Assembly (NCBI GenBank): GCA_963754045.1 | Contig: CAVWEN010000002.1 | Span: 434,001-498,000 of the forward strand | DNA: 64,000 nt | Reading direction: 5' to 3' | DNA from: JALZKA01 sp963754045 | GTDB taxonomy: Bacteria; Actinomycetota; Thermoleophilia; Solirubrobacterales; 70-9 | In this document: positions 38,181 to 47,409 of the stretch, one piece after another | How positions within the stretch are numbered: position 1 is the stretch's first letter | Layout: every line of letters starts with the position of its first letter | The notes under the pieces: generated by a model | What the model was told of the DNA's origin: nothing | The model's database searches: none | Seen by the model: only the letters and a program-made list of their open reading frames with translations | Program-made: the position numbers and the translations under genes

Positions 38181-40244
38181 ATGGCCAAGGACACAGAGAA
38201 GCTGATCCGCCAGCTCTCCTTGATCTCGTTCCTGATGGCCAATCGACGCCCTGTATCGGCGCTGGAAATCAAACGCGAGGTCGAGGGGTACAGCTCAATG
38301 AACGAAGACGCCTTCGCGCGGCGCTTCTACGCGGACCGGGCCGAACTCGACTCGCTCGGTATTTCGCTGCAGGTGGACAAGCCGGCGGAGGGCTTCTTTG
38401 AGGCCGAGCTCTACGCCCTGCCCCCGGAGAACTACTACCTGCCCGCGGTCGCCTTCTCCGACGGCGAGCTTGCCGCCCTTCGCACCGCCCTCGGTTTGCT
38501 CGACGGCGAGTTCGCCTACGCGGAGCCGCTGCGGCTCGCGCTCCAGCAGGTCTCTTGGGGCCGGCCCAGCCCGCTCGGCGAGGCCGAGGATGTACCGATC
38601 GATGTCCGGCTCGGCGCCTCCGGCGGCGGACGCGAGCTCTCCCAGCGGCTGGCGAAGATCGAGACGGCGATCTCGCGTCGCAAGACGATCGAATTCTCGT
38701 ACTACACGATGCAGAGCGACGAGGTGGCCGATCGCAAGGTCAATCCCTTCCACCTCGTCTTCCGCGACGGGCAGTTTTACCTGATCGGTCATTCGCACGA
38801 GCGCGACGCGGTCCGGATCTTCAGGCTTTCGCGAATCCAGGGCAAGGTGTCGTACGCGAGCAAGGCGGAGCACGACTTCAGCCCCCCCGAGAATTTTGAC
38901 CGGCGCGACTACGCCCAGCGCTCTGAATGGCAGATGGGCTCGATCGAGGGCTCGGCCAAGGTGTTCGTTCGTGAGCGAATCGCCTGGCTGGTCGAACGCG
39001 ACTTCGGCAAGTACGGCACGCTGCGAAAGGTTTCCAAGAGCGACGGTGTCAAGGGACGAGGGATGGTCTACGAAACGGACTACGCCTCGATCCGTCAGGT
39101 CATTTCCTGGGTACTCGGCTGGCGCGAAAACGCTCAGCTGCTCTCACCCCCGCAAGCCGCCAAAGAAGCCGACGAGCGCCTGGCGCTCCTCCGCGAGCGG
39201 CACGCCAGCGAGTTCGCGGTGGCCAACACGGTGGCGCGCCCGGTGCTCGAGGCCGAAGGTCGCCCAGTGCGTAACACCGGCGCCCGAGGCCGCGGCGAGT
39301 CCGTGATCCGCCCGGAGCGCTTCGCTCGCCTCGTCACCCTGGCCGGGCTGCTGATCGGGGCAGCGCGCGAAGAGGGCGCGTTGCCGGTCTCCCGGGTCAC
39401 CGGCGAGCTGAACATCTCTCACGACGAGCTGCGCGAGGACATCGACGTCCTCAACGTCGTCAACTTCGGCGGCGGCACCTACGTGCTCTACGCGGAGATC
39501 GTCGGTGATGTGATCGAGGTGGACCCCGACACCTACGGCGACAATTTCGCCCGCCCCGCGCGCCTGCTGCCGCTAGAGGCCAAGGCACTGGTTGCGGCGA
39601 TCGACCTCTTCGGCGATCACCTGCCGCAGGCCGGCCTGCGCACGGCACGCGAGAAGATCGTCGCCGCGCTCGGCCACGATCCATCGGAGGAAGGTCTCGA
39701 GATCGCGCCCGGCCGCGACGACTCCCATGTGGTTCGCACCGTCAACACCGCGATCGAGACCCGCCACATCCTCGAACTCCATTACTACAAGGAGAACGAG
39801 GACGAGTTCGTCAAGCGCGAGGTGGAGCCCTACCAACTGGTCAACGGGCCCGAGGGCTGGTACCTCGGTTGTTACGACATCGGCCGTTCCGATACGCGCC
39901 ACTTCCGGTTGGACCGGATGCGCGAAGCGGTCATCACCGACGTGGTGTTCGAACCGCGCGAGGGGATCGACGAGCGCCTGGCCGAGCAGGAATGGCTCGC
40001 GCACGGTGAGGTCACATCCGCCGGGATCGCGCGGGTGTGGGTTGCGCCGGAGCGCGCCCGCTGGCTGCGCGAGCAGCGCACGGTGGTCGAGGAGCTGGCC
40101 GACGGCGCCGTCGTGGTGGAGCTGCCTTACGGCTCGACCGATTGGTTGGTGCGCGAGATCCTCAAGGGCGCCGGAGACCTTGTCGCGCTCGAGCCCGACG
40201 ACGCCCGCGAGGCCGTCCTCGCGGCGCTCCCCGAAGCGGCCTAG
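38181..40244 (+). CDS. pafBC: Fused PafB-PafC-type WYL-domain transcriptional regulator
   Basis: A 687-residue protein built of two WYL regulators. The first half has a winged helix (LIRQLSLISFLMANRRPVSALEIKREV) and a WYL domain (NPFHLVFRDGQFYLIGHS, FRLSRIQG). The second half repeats this with RFARLVTLAGLLIGAAREEGALPVS and EPYQLVNGPEGWYLGCYDI, FRLDRM. In mycobacteria PafB and PafC act as one activator of the DNA-damage response beside the pup-proteasome genes; a fused form is known in other actinobacteria. No proteasome genes lie in this window. ATG 38181 fits the -10 and the start of homology. Confidence 0.9.
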   Translation: MAKDTEKLIRQLSLISFLMANRRPVSALEIKREVEGYSSMNEDAFARRFYADRAELDSLGISLQVDKPAEGFFEAELYALPPENYYLPAVAFSDGELAALRTALGLLDGEFAYAEPLRLALQQVSWGRPSPLGEAEDVPIDVRLGASGGGRELSQRLAKIETAISRRKTIEFSYYTMQSDEVADRKVNPFHLVFRDGQFYLIGHSHERDAVRIFRLSRIQGKVSYASKAEHDFSPPENFDRRDYAQRSEWQMGSIEGSAKVFVRERIAWLVERDFGKYGTLRKVSKSDGVKGRGMVYETDYASIRQVISWVLGWRENAQLLSPPQAAKEADERLALLRERHASEFAVANTVARPVLEAEGRPVRNTGARGRGESVIRPERFARLVTLAGLLIGAAREEGALPVSRVTGELNISHDELREDIDVLNVVNFGGGTYVLYAEIVGDVIEVDPDTYGDNFARPARLLPLEAKALVAAIDLFGDHLPQAGLRTAREKIVAALGHDPSEEGLEIAPGRDDSHVVRTVNTAIETRHILELHYYKENEDEFVKREVEPYQLVNGPEGWYLGCYDIGRSDTRHFRLDRMREAVITDVVFEPREGIDERLAEQEWLAHGEVTSAGIARVWVAPERARWLREQRTVVEELADGAVVVELPYGSTDWLVREILKGAGDLVALEPDDAREAVLAALPEAA

Positions 40245-40247
40245 CCT
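40242..40247 (+). promoter_or_regulatory. Putative -10 (TAGCCT) of the MBL gene
   Basis: The hexamer overlaps the pafBC stop codon and ends 6 nt before the next ATG. Confidence 0.4.
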
Positions 40248-40253
40248 TCCTGC

Positions 40254-41021
40254 ATGGACTTCGCGCTCGTTCGGGCCGACAACCCCGGCCCGATGACGCT
40301 GACCGGCACCAACACCTATGTCGTGGGTCGCGCCCCGGCGTGGGTGATCGATCCCGGTCCCGACGACCCGGCGCATCTGGCAGCGGTGCGCGCGGAAGGC
40401 GATCGCCGCGGCGGGATCGAAGGCGTTGTGCTGACGCACTCGCACGCCGACCACTCGGCGGGGGCTGGCTCACTCGGGGCCCCGCTCGCCTGGGGAGCCG
40501 TCACCGAGGCTGATGAAGGATCGTGGCGGCCAGGGCCACCACAAAGCTTCAGCAGGCCGCAGGGCCCCGAGACGGTCGGTCCGTTCGCGGTGATCCCGAC
40601 GCCCGGGCACGCCTTCGACCACGTTTGCTTCCGTTGGAAACGGATGCTTTTCTGCGGGGACCTGGTGCTGGGGGAGGGATCGACGATCGTGCCGCCCCTC
40701 GCGTTCGGCGGATCGCTTGGTGACTATCTGCGGTCGTTGCGCCGAGTCCGCGAGTTGGACGTGGATCGCTTTGCTCCGGGTCATGGCCCCATGGTCGAGG
40801 ATCCCCGCGCGAAGGTGGACGAGTATCTCGAGCATCGCCTCAACCGCGAGCGCAGTCTCATCGCAGCGCTGGAGTCGGGTGAGCGCTCTCGAGCCGTGCT
40901 GCTCGACACGGTGTGGGACGACGTGCCCGAGGTGCTACTTCCCGCCGCCGCGATGGCGATGCGGTCGCACCTGGAGAAGCTCGACGCCGAGGGACGCCTG
41001 CCGGGTGAGCTCACCGACTGA
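40254..41021 (+). CDS. Metallo-beta-lactamase-fold hydrolase (LACTB2-like)
   Basis: A 255-residue MBL-fold hydrolase: TGTNTYVVG, metal motif LTHSHADHSAG near residue 62, PTPGHAFDHVCF, LFCGDLVLGEGSTIV and FAPGHGPMVEDP, then a C-terminal helical domain (RLNRERSLIAALESG) as in the LACTB2/glyoxalase-II-like group. All metal ligands appear present. Substrate unknown; LACTB2 relatives are endoribonucleases. Confidence 0.9.
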   Translation: MDFALVRADNPGPMTLTGTNTYVVGRAPAWVIDPGPDDPAHLAAVRAEGDRRGGIEGVVLTHSHADHSAGAGSLGAPLAWGAVTEADEGSWRPGPPQSFSRPQGPETVGPFAVIPTPGHAFDHVCFRWKRMLFCGDLVLGEGSTIVPPLAFGGSLGDYLRSLRRVRELDVDRFAPGHGPMVEDPRAKVDEYLEHRLNRERSLIAALESGERSRAVLLDTVWDDVPEVLLPAAAMAMRSHLEKLDAEGRLPGELTD

Positions 41022-41033
41022 TATGACCGCCCC

Positions 41034-43385
41034 GTGACGAGCAAGGCAGGGATCTTCGGAGCCGTTGCGTCGGCGCTCGCCGCTGCGGCCGGGAGCGCCT
41101 GGTGGCAGCTAAGCCGCCGTCCGTTGCCGCAGACCGAAGGCGTCGTTCGCGTGGGCGGCCTCGACGGGCAGGTGCGGATCCGTCGGGACCGCTGGGGAGT
41201 GCCGCACGTTTACGCATCCACCCGATCGGACCTCTGGTTCGGGCAGGGCTATTGCCAGGGGCAGGACCGCCTCTGGCAGCTGGACCTCTACCGGCGCGCG
41301 TCCGCTGGACGCGTTGCCGAGATTGCCGGTGCCAAGGGTCTGGCGGCGGACCGCTTTCTGCGCACGCTCGGAATGAGACGCGCGGCCGAGCGCGAGGCGG
41401 ATGCTCTCGACCCAGCGCTGCTGCAGGCCCTCGAGGCGATGGCGGCGGGGATCAACGCCGCGGCCGAGGCCTCCGGGGCGCCGCCAATCGAACTGCAGCT
41501 GTTGCGAATGGACTTCGAGCCCTGGACCCCGGTGGACTCGCTCTGCACGCAGAAGCTGCTCTCGTTCGGTCTCTCGACGAACTGGGAGCGCGAGTTGTTG
41601 CGTGCCGACATGGCGCGCGAGCTGGGCCCCGATCTGGCGGCGAAGCTGGACCCTGGCTACCCCGATGGCAACCCGGTCGTGCTCGCTCCGGGCGGACGGG
41701 CGGGTACCGGCGCCGATCTCGCCGAGCGGGTTGGCGAGATCAAGCGCTTTCTCGGGATGACCGTCGAGGCAACGGGCTCGAACAACTGGGCGGTGGGACC
41801 GTCGCGCTCAGTTACCGGCGGTGCGCTCATCGCGGGCGACCCGCACCTGCCGCCCTCGATGCCCGGGATCACCTATCAGATGGGTCTCTACGCGGACGGG
41901 CGCCAGTGTCGCGGGGCGACGCTGCCGGGAATGCCCGGGATGGTGTTCGGCCAGAACGACGACGTCGCGTGGACGTTTACCAACGCGATGGCCGACGTGA
42001 TGGATCTGTTCGTCGAGCGGATCGAAGGCGAGCGCTATCTCTTCGAGGAGGAGTGGCGCAACCTCGACGTCGTCGAGGAGTCGATCAAGGTGCGCGGCAC
42101 CGGTGACGACAGGCTCGTCGTGCGCTCCACCCATCACGGCCCGTTGGTCAACGAGGCGCTGCGCGCCGACGAGGCGGAGCCGCTTGCGCTGAGCTGGGCG
42201 CTCGCGGACCTGCCCTCGATCACCCCGGCAAGCACGGGCATCCTCGACGTTCGCAGCGGCACCGAGCTGCTCGCCCTGCTCGAACAACAGCACAGCCCGG
42301 TCTCGAACTTGGTCTGGGCCGACGGAGGCGGCTCCTTCGGCTACAAGACCGTTGGGCGTATCCCGAAGCGCCACGGAGGCTCGCCCGACCTTCCGCGGTG
42401 CGGCTGGAGCGGCGAGGACGAATGGGACGGCTTCGTTCCCTACGAGGAGCTCCCCGAGCTGACCGATCCCGATCGAGGGTATGTCGTGACGGCGAACAAC
42501 AAGATCGCCGAGGATGGTCCGCACATCTCGAGCGACTACCTCGACGGTTACCGCGCCGCGCGCATCGAGGAGCTCCTGGATGACACGGAGGAGCACGACC
42601 TCGACTCGTTCGCCCGGATGCAGTTGGACATGCGCTCCGCCCCTGGCATCGAGACGGCGCGGCGTCTCAGCCGCCTACGCCCACGAAACCAGGCCGAGCT
42701 GCGCGCGATCGAGCGGTTGCGCAGCTGGGACGGACAGATGTCGCCGGACTCGATTGCGGCGACGATCTATCAGGCGTTCACGCTGCGGCTGGGTCGCGAG
42801 GTCACGCGGGCAGCGATCGGCGACCGTGACCTCGCCGAGCGCTGGCTTGACCGGGCGCATAACGGCTTTATCGCCCACGTCGCGTCCCCGTGGCGTTGGC
42901 AGTCGCACCTGCTGCGGCTCTGGGCCGAGGGCGACATCGCCCTGATCGGGCGGCCGTGGGACGAGCTCGTCCTCGACGCACTGCGTCAAGCGCTGAGCGA
43001 TCTGGCCGATCGCTACGGCGACGATCCCGAGTCCTGGCGTTGGGGCCGCCTCCACGAGCTCCACTTCCCGCACGCGATGGGCCCCGCGAGTCCGCTGCTC
43101 AGCCGGATCTTCGACCGCTCGCTCGAGGTCGGCGGCGGTCAGGAGACGGTCGCGCAGGTCGGTTGGGACCCGAACGACCCCTTTGCGGCGATCTGGGCGC
43201 CCTGCTGGCGGATGGTCGCCGATCCGTCCGACCCCGAGCGCTCACGCTGGCAACAGTTCACCGGCAATTCCGGCCACGTCGGCTCCGAACACTACGACGA
43301 CCTCATGCCACGTTGGCGCAACGGCCTGACCCAGCCGATGGCGGGCGAGGCCCCGTGGCGCGAGCTGACCCTGAACCCGGATTAG
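41034..43385 (+). CDS. Penicillin acylase family Ntn-hydrolase
   Basis: A 783-residue precursor with an N-terminal hydrophobic segment (signal or anchor, residues 5-25), the alpha-chain motif RIRRDRWGVPHVYA and YCQGQDRLWQLDLYRR. The autocleavage site with the nucleophile Ser at about residue 249 lies in ATGSNNWAVGPS. Further motifs are GDPHLPPSMPGITYQM, FGQNDDVAWTFTN and THHGPLVNE. Members hydrolyse amides of beta-lactams or N-acyl homoserine lactones; the substrate here is unknown. The GTG start is 12 nt after the MBL stop. Confidence 0.9.
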   Translation: MTSKAGIFGAVASALAAAAGSAWWQLSRRPLPQTEGVVRVGGLDGQVRIRRDRWGVPHVYASTRSDLWFGQGYCQGQDRLWQLDLYRRASAGRVAEIAGAKGLAADRFLRTLGMRRAAEREADALDPALLQALEAMAAGINAAAEASGAPPIELQLLRMDFEPWTPVDSLCTQKLLSFGLSTNWERELLRADMARELGPDLAAKLDPGYPDGNPVVLAPGGRAGTGADLAERVGEIKRFLGMTVEATGSNNWAVGPSRSVTGGALIAGDPHLPPSMPGITYQMGLYADGRQCRGATLPGMPGMVFGQNDDVAWTFTNAMADVMDLFVERIEGERYLFEEEWRNLDVVEESIKVRGTGDDRLVVRSTHHGPLVNEALRADEAEPLALSWALADLPSITPASTGILDVRSGTELLALLEQQHSPVSNLVWADGGGSFGYKTVGRIPKRHGGSPDLPRCGWSGEDEWDGFVPYEELPELTDPDRGYVVTANNKIAEDGPHISSDYLDGYRAARIEELLDDTEEHDLDSFARMQLDMRSAPGIETARRLSRLRPRNQAELRAIERLRSWDGQMSPDSIAATIYQAFTLRLGREVTRAAIGDRDLAERWLDRAHNGFIAHVASPWRWQSHLLRLWAEGDIALIGRPWDELVLDALRQALSDLADRYGDDPESWRWGRLHELHFPHAMGPASPLLSRIFDRSLEVGGGQETVAQVGWDPNDPFAAIWAPCWRMVADPSDPERSRWQQFTGNSGHVGSEHYDDLMPRWRNGLTQPMAGEAPWRELTLNPD

Positions 43386-43393
43386 CGCGTGCA

Positions 43394-43399
43394 TAAGCT
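43394..43399 (+). promoter_or_regulatory. Putative -10 (TAAGCT) before the PNPOx-like gene and rml operon
   Basis: Ends 7 nt before ATG 43407, which supports that start over a GTG at 43389. Confidence 0.4.
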
Positions 43400-43406
43400 T
43401 GCCGCG

Positions 43407-43907
43407 ATGAGTCGCCGTGACCAGATCGTGCTGAGTCCGGACGAGCAGCTCGAGATGCTCTCGGACGAACGGGTGGTGGTCGTCACCACCCACGGCCCGC
43501 GCGGCTGGCCTCACGCCATGCCGATGTGGTTTTCATTGCGCGACCCTCGTGGTTCGCCGCTCGCGGATGGCCCGCCAAAGGAGATCTGGCTTTGGAGTTA
43601 TGCGAAATCCCAGAAGGTCCGAAACCTCGAGCGTGACCCACGGGCGACCCTTTTGGTCGAGACCGGCATCGAGTACACCGAGCTGCGTGGCATTCAGCTC
43701 GAGACCGAGGCCGAACTGATCCGTGATCTCGACGAGGTGTTCGCGTTCGCCAAGGAACTGTCCGTCCGTTACGCCGATGGGATCGACTCGATTGAGGGCG
43801 ATGCCGCCGCTGCGCTGCAGGCCCAGGCCGCCAAGCGGGTAGCGATCCGGTTTGAGCCCGTCCGAGTGGCCAGCTGGGACCATCGAAAGCTCGGCGGGAC
43901 CTACTGA
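43407..43907 (+). CDS. Pyridoxamine-phosphate-oxidase-fold (FMN or F420-dependent) protein
   Basis: The 166-residue product has the split-barrel signature: LSDERVVVVTTHGPRGWPHAMPMWF, an IWLWSYAKSQKVRNLERDPRATLLVETG strand-helix unit and GIQLETEAELI. These proteins bind FMN, F420 or heme and include many F420-dependent reductases of actinobacteria. The substrate cannot be read. Its stop shares a base with the rmlA ATG (TGATG), so it heads the rhamnose operon. Confidence 0.85.
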   Translation: MSRRDQIVLSPDEQLEMLSDERVVVVTTHGPRGWPHAMPMWFSLRDPRGSPLADGPPKEIWLWSYAKSQKVRNLERDPRATLLVETGIEYTELRGIQLETEAELIRDLDEVFAFAKELSVRYADGIDSIEGDAAAALQAQAAKRVAIRFEPVRVASWDHRKLGGTY

Positions 43908-44980
43908 TGGACGCTCTGAAAGGTCTGATCCTGTCCGGAGGCGCTGGCACCCGCCTGCGTCCGATCACCCATGCGGTGGCCAAGCAACTCGTGCCGGTCG
44001 CCAACAAGCCGGTGCTCTTCTACGGGATCGAGGCCCTCGTCGAGGCGGGCGTGACCGAGATCGTGATCGTGATCGCGCCCGAGACCGGCGACGAGATCCG
44101 CGAGGCGGCTGGCGACGGCTCGAACTTCGGCGCGCGCATCACCTACGTGGAGCAGGATGCACCGCGCGGCCTCGCGCATGCCGTGCTCACGGCAGAGGAG
44201 GCCCTGGGCACCGGCCCCTTCGTGATGTATCTAGGCGACAACCTGCTCCGCGACGGTATCGTCGATCTGGCGGACGCCTTCCGTGCGGGCGAGCACGATG
44301 CATTGATCCTCCTCACGAAGGTGGCCGACCCCTCCAACTACGGCGTCGCCGAGCTCGACGGCGAGCGAGTCGTACACCTAATCGAGAAACCGCAGGATCC
44401 GCCGTCGGACATGGCGCTGGTCGGCGTCTACCTCTTCGGGCCCGCGATCTTCGACGCAGCCCGGGCGATCGAGCCCTCCGGGCGCGGCGAGCTGGAGATC
44501 ACCGACGCAATCCAATATCTGATCGACAACGGCTCGAAGGTGGAGTCGCAGACCGTCGCCGGATGGTGGAAGGACACGGGTCAGCTCGCCGACATGCTCG
44601 AGGCGAACCGTCTGGTCCTCGATGACATCGAGCCCCGCTCCGACGGAGAGTTGATCGACTCGAAGGTCGAGGGCAGGGTCTCGATTGGTTCTGGCGCGCT
44701 CGTCGAGCGCTCGATCGTCCGCGGGCCGGTTGCTATCGGTCGTGGCGCCGTGATCCGCGACGCTTACGTTGGGCCGTACACGTCGATCGACCGCGATGTG
44801 ACGATCGAGAGCTCGGAGGTGGAGCATTCGATTCTGCTCGCGGGATCCGAGGTGCGCGATCTCGGCTCGCGGATGGAGGGAAGCTTGTTGGGACGCAACG
44901 TAAAGCTCGGGCGAACCGAGGGCGTGGCGAAGACGATCAACCTCATGGTGGGCGACAACTCACAGATCGGGCTGCCGTGA
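43907..44980 (+). CDS. rmlA: Glucose-1-phosphate thymidylyltransferase (long form)
   Basis: A 357-residue nucleotidyltransferase: LILSGGAGTRLRPITHAVAKQLVPVANKPVLFYGIEAL, LGDNLLRDGI, ADPSNYGVAELDG, GELEITDAIQYLID and GWWKDTGQ. A C-terminal left-handed beta-helix (about residues 245-350) marks the long form. Makes dTDP-glucose, the first step of dTDP-L-rhamnose. Overlaps rmlD by 4 bases (GTGA). Confidence 0.93.
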   Translation: MDALKGLILSGGAGTRLRPITHAVAKQLVPVANKPVLFYGIEALVEAGVTEIVIVIAPETGDEIREAAGDGSNFGARITYVEQDAPRGLAHAVLTAEEALGTGPFVMYLGDNLLRDGIVDLADAFRAGEHDALILLTKVADPSNYGVAELDGERVVHLIEKPQDPPSDMALVGVYLFGPAIFDAARAIEPSGRGELEITDAIQYLIDNGSKVESQTVAGWWKDTGQLADMLEANRLVLDDIEPRSDGELIDSKVEGRVSIGSGALVERSIVRGPVAIGRGAVIRDAYVGPYTSIDRDVTIESSEVEHSILLAGSEVRDLGSRMEGSLLGRNVKLGRTEGVAKTINLMVGDNSQIGLP

Positions 44981-45831
44981 AGACGATCGTCTCGGGTGCC
45001 CACGGGATGCTCGGAAGCGACGTGGTGCGCGCCTGCGTCGCGCGCGATCACGAGGTCTACGCGTTCGGGCATGCGGAGCTGGACATCACCAACGCCGCCA
45101 TGTGCGAGGAGGTGCTCGCCGACGTTCGTCCCGGTTGCGTAATCAACTGTGCCGCCTGGACCGACGTCGACGGAGCCGAGGCCGCCGAACGTGGAGCGAT
45201 GGCGGTCAACGACACGGGCGCCGCACTGCTCGCCACGGCCTGCGCGGCGCATGGGTCGCGGATCCTCCAGATCTCAAGCGACTACGTGTTCAACGGAGAG
45301 AAGCGTTCGCCCTACGTGGAGGAGGACATGCCGCAGGCGATCTCGGCCTATGGCCGCTCGAAGCAGGCGGGCGAAACCTCGGTTGCGGTGTCCAACCCGA
45401 ACCACCTGATTGTGCGGACCTCGTGGCTCTTCGGCGTTCAGGGTCAGAACTTCGTGGAGACGATGCTACGGCTCGCGGGCGAGCAGTCCGAGGTCGTCGT
45501 TGTTACCGATCAGGTCGGAACGCCGACATACACCCGCCACCTCGCCCCCGTTCTGGCTGAGTTGGTGGAAGGAGACGCTCGTGGTATCCGCCACGCCGCA
45601 GCGTCCGGCCAGTGCTCGTGGTTCGAGTTTGCGCAGGAGATCTTCGACCAGACCGGGGTCGAGTGCCGGGTCATGGCAGGGACCAGCGACATGATCGCCC
45701 GGCCCGCTCCGCGGCCCGGGTACTCGGTCCTCGACAGCCTCCACGACGAGGCCCGCCAGTTGCCCGAGTGGCGCCAGGGCCTGCGCGATTATCTGGCCGA
45801 GCGCCGCGCTGGCACGGGAGCCGCGTCGTGA
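44977..45831 (+). CDS. rmlD: dTDP-4-dehydrorhamnose reductase
   Basis: A 284-residue extended SDR: VSGAHGMLGSDVVRAC, INCAAWTDVDGAEA, the catalytic region ISSDYVFNG with YGRSKQAGE, and RTSWLFGVQGQNFVETMLRLA. Reduces dTDP-4-keto-L-rhamnose to dTDP-L-rhamnose with NAD(P)H. Start GTG overlaps the rmlA stop; its own stop overlaps the rmlB GTG. Confidence 0.94.
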   Translation: MKTIVSGAHGMLGSDVVRACVARDHEVYAFGHAELDITNAAMCEEVLADVRPGCVINCAAWTDVDGAEAAERGAMAVNDTGAALLATACAAHGSRILQISSDYVFNGEKRSPYVEEDMPQAISAYGRSKQAGETSVAVSNPNHLIVRTSWLFGVQGQNFVETMLRLAGEQSEVVVVTDQVGTPTYTRHLAPVLAELVEGDARGIRHAAASGQCSWFEFAQEIFDQTGVECRVMAGTSDMIARPAPRPGYSVLDSLHDEARQLPEWRQGLRDYLAERRAGTGAAS

Positions 45832-46817
45832 TCTGCGTCACCGGCGGCGCTGGGTTCATCGGCTCCGCGTATGTTCGGCACCACCTCGCCGCCGACCCGG
45901 GCCGTCGCGTGCGGGTTCTCGACAAGCTCACTTATGCGGGGCGTCGCGAGAACCTCGATGGCGTCGGGAGCTGCGAACTGGTCGTCGGCGACATCGCCGA
46001 TCGCGATGCGGTCAGGACGGCTCTGGAAGGCTGCGATGCGCTCGTCAACTTCGCGGCGGAGTCGCACGTGGACCGCTCGATCGAAGCCCCGGGGGAGTTC
46101 ATTCAGACCGACGTGTTCGGAACGTACGTCTTGCTCGAGGCCGCCCGGGAGGCCGGCATCCGCCATCTGCAGATCTCGACGGACGAGGTCTACGGCTCGA
46201 TCGACGAGGGGTCGTTCACCGAGGCCTCGCCACTCGAGCCGTCGTCTCCTTACTCCGCGTCGAAGGCCGGCGGCGACCTGCTAGTCGGCGCTTACGCGAG
46301 CACCTACGGCAGCGATGCGCTGATCGTGCGGGCGTCCAACAACTTCGGGCCGCGCCAGCACCCCGAAAAGCTGATCCCGCTCTGCATCCTCAACGCGCTC
46401 GCGGGCGACCCGCTGCCGGTGTACGGGGACGGTCAGCAGGTCCGCAACTGGCTTTGGGTCGACGACTTCGCGAGCGCTATCGATGTTGCCCTCGAGCGTG
46501 GGGAGGCGGGCAGCGTCTACAACGTTGGCGGTCCCGACGAACGCGCGAACATCGATGTCGTCCGGCGAATCCTGGAGCTGACGGGCCGTGACGAGTCGCT
46601 GATCGAGTACGTGCGTGACCGGCCTGGCCACGACCGTCGCTACTCACTCGGCTCGCAGCGCACCGAGGGCCTGGGCTGGCGTGCGCAGGTGGGCTTCGAG
46701 GAAGGGATCGAGCGCGCGGTCGAGTGGTATCGCTCGAACGAGGAGTGGTGGGGGCCGATCCGCTCCGGGGAGTACCGCGCCTATTACGAGCGCCAGTACG
46801 GACGCGAGCTTGGCTGA
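45828..46817 (+). CDS. rmlB: dTDP-glucose 4,6-dehydratase
   Basis: A 329-residue extended SDR: VTGGAGFIGSAYVRHHL, LDKLTYAGRRENLDGV, NFAAESHVDRSIEAP, the catalytic triad region STDEVYGSIDEGSFTE with YSASKAGGDLL, NNFGPRQHPEKLIPL and VRDRPGHDRRYSLG. Converts dTDP-glucose to the 4-keto-6-deoxy sugar. GTG 45828 is chosen because it overlaps the rmlD stop and homology starts there. The stop shares a base with the rmlC ATG. Confidence 0.95.
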   Translation: MICVTGGAGFIGSAYVRHHLAADPGRRVRVLDKLTYAGRRENLDGVGSCELVVGDIADRDAVRTALEGCDALVNFAAESHVDRSIEAPGEFIQTDVFGTYVLLEAAREAGIRHLQISTDEVYGSIDEGSFTEASPLEPSSPYSASKAGGDLLVGAYASTYGSDALIVRASNNFGPRQHPEKLIPLCILNALAGDPLPVYGDGQQVRNWLWVDDFASAIDVALERGEAGSVYNVGGPDERANIDVVRRILELTGRDESLIEYVRDRPGHDRRYSLGSQRTEGLGWRAQVGFEEGIERAVEWYRSNEEWWGPIRSGEYRAYYERQYGRELG

Positions 46818-47347
46818 TGGCCCGCCGGCTCGATACTGAGATCCCCGACCTGGCGCTGCTCGAGGTGGAGGCTCACGGCGACGAACGTGGGTTCCTCGCC
46901 GAGTCCTACCGCGCCTCGGCGTGGGCTGAGCTTGGCGTCGGCGCGGAGTTCGTCCAGGACAACCACTCGCGGTCGAGCCAAGGGATCCTCCGCGGGCTCC
47001 ATTTCCAACCCGGGCAGGCGAAACTCGTTCGCTGCGTGCGCGGAGCGATCTGGGATGTCGCGGTCGATCTGAGGCCAGGCTCACCGACCTACCGGCGCTG
47101 GGAGGGCTACGAACTGAGCGACTCTAACCACCGCCAGCTCTTCGTACCCGACGGCTTCGGGCACGGGTTTTGCGTGCTGAGCGAGATGGCGGACGTGACC
47201 TACAAGCTCTCCGCCTACTACGACCCGGCCATCGAGGCGGGCGTGCGTTGGGACGACCCCGAGATCGGCGTCGAGTGGCCGATCATCGAGCCGCAACTCT
47301 CCGAGCGCGACCGCAACGCACCGTTGCTCGCCGAGCTGTCACTTTGA
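46817..47347 (+). CDS. rmlC: dTDP-4-dehydrorhamnose 3,5-epimerase
   Basis: A 176-residue cupin epimerase: HGDERGFLAESYR, VQDNHSRSSQGILRGLHFQPGQAKLVRCVRG with the catalytic His, AVDLRPGSPTYRRW, FVPDGFGHGFCVLSE and YKLSAYYDP. Completes the four-enzyme dTDP-L-rhamnose pathway. ATG 46817 overlaps the rmlB stop (TGATG). Confidence 0.95.
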   Translation: MARRLDTEIPDLALLEVEAHGDERGFLAESYRASAWAELGVGAEFVQDNHSRSSQGILRGLHFQPGQAKLVRCVRGAIWDVAVDLRPGSPTYRRWEGYELSDSNHRQLFVPDGFGHGFCVLSEMADVTYKLSAYYDPAIEAGVRWDDPEIGVEWPIIEPQLSERDRNAPLLAELSL

Positions 47348-47396
47348 AGCTTCGCGCGGGCCGCCTTCGCTTGACGAACCGACCCTAGCCGGGCCG

Positions 47397-47402
47397 TATC
47401 AT
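47397..47402 (+). promoter_or_regulatory. Putative -10 (TATCAT) of lhr
   Basis: Ends 7 nt before TTG 47410. A TTGACG at 47371-47376 could be a -35, but the 20-nt spacing is long. Confidence 0.45.
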
Positions 47403-47409
47403 CGGTCGG

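Noticed and set aside
40525..40555. Near match (16 of 18 bases) between the hairpin arm region near 18980 and a stretch inside the MBL gene
   Set aside because: It lies in coding sequence in a normal frame, has no hairpin partner there and is likely chance.
41022..41027. TATGAC as a -10 for the penicillin acylase gene
   Set aside because: Lacks the final T of the pattern, and the gene follows the MBL gene by 12 nt, so read-through is simpler.
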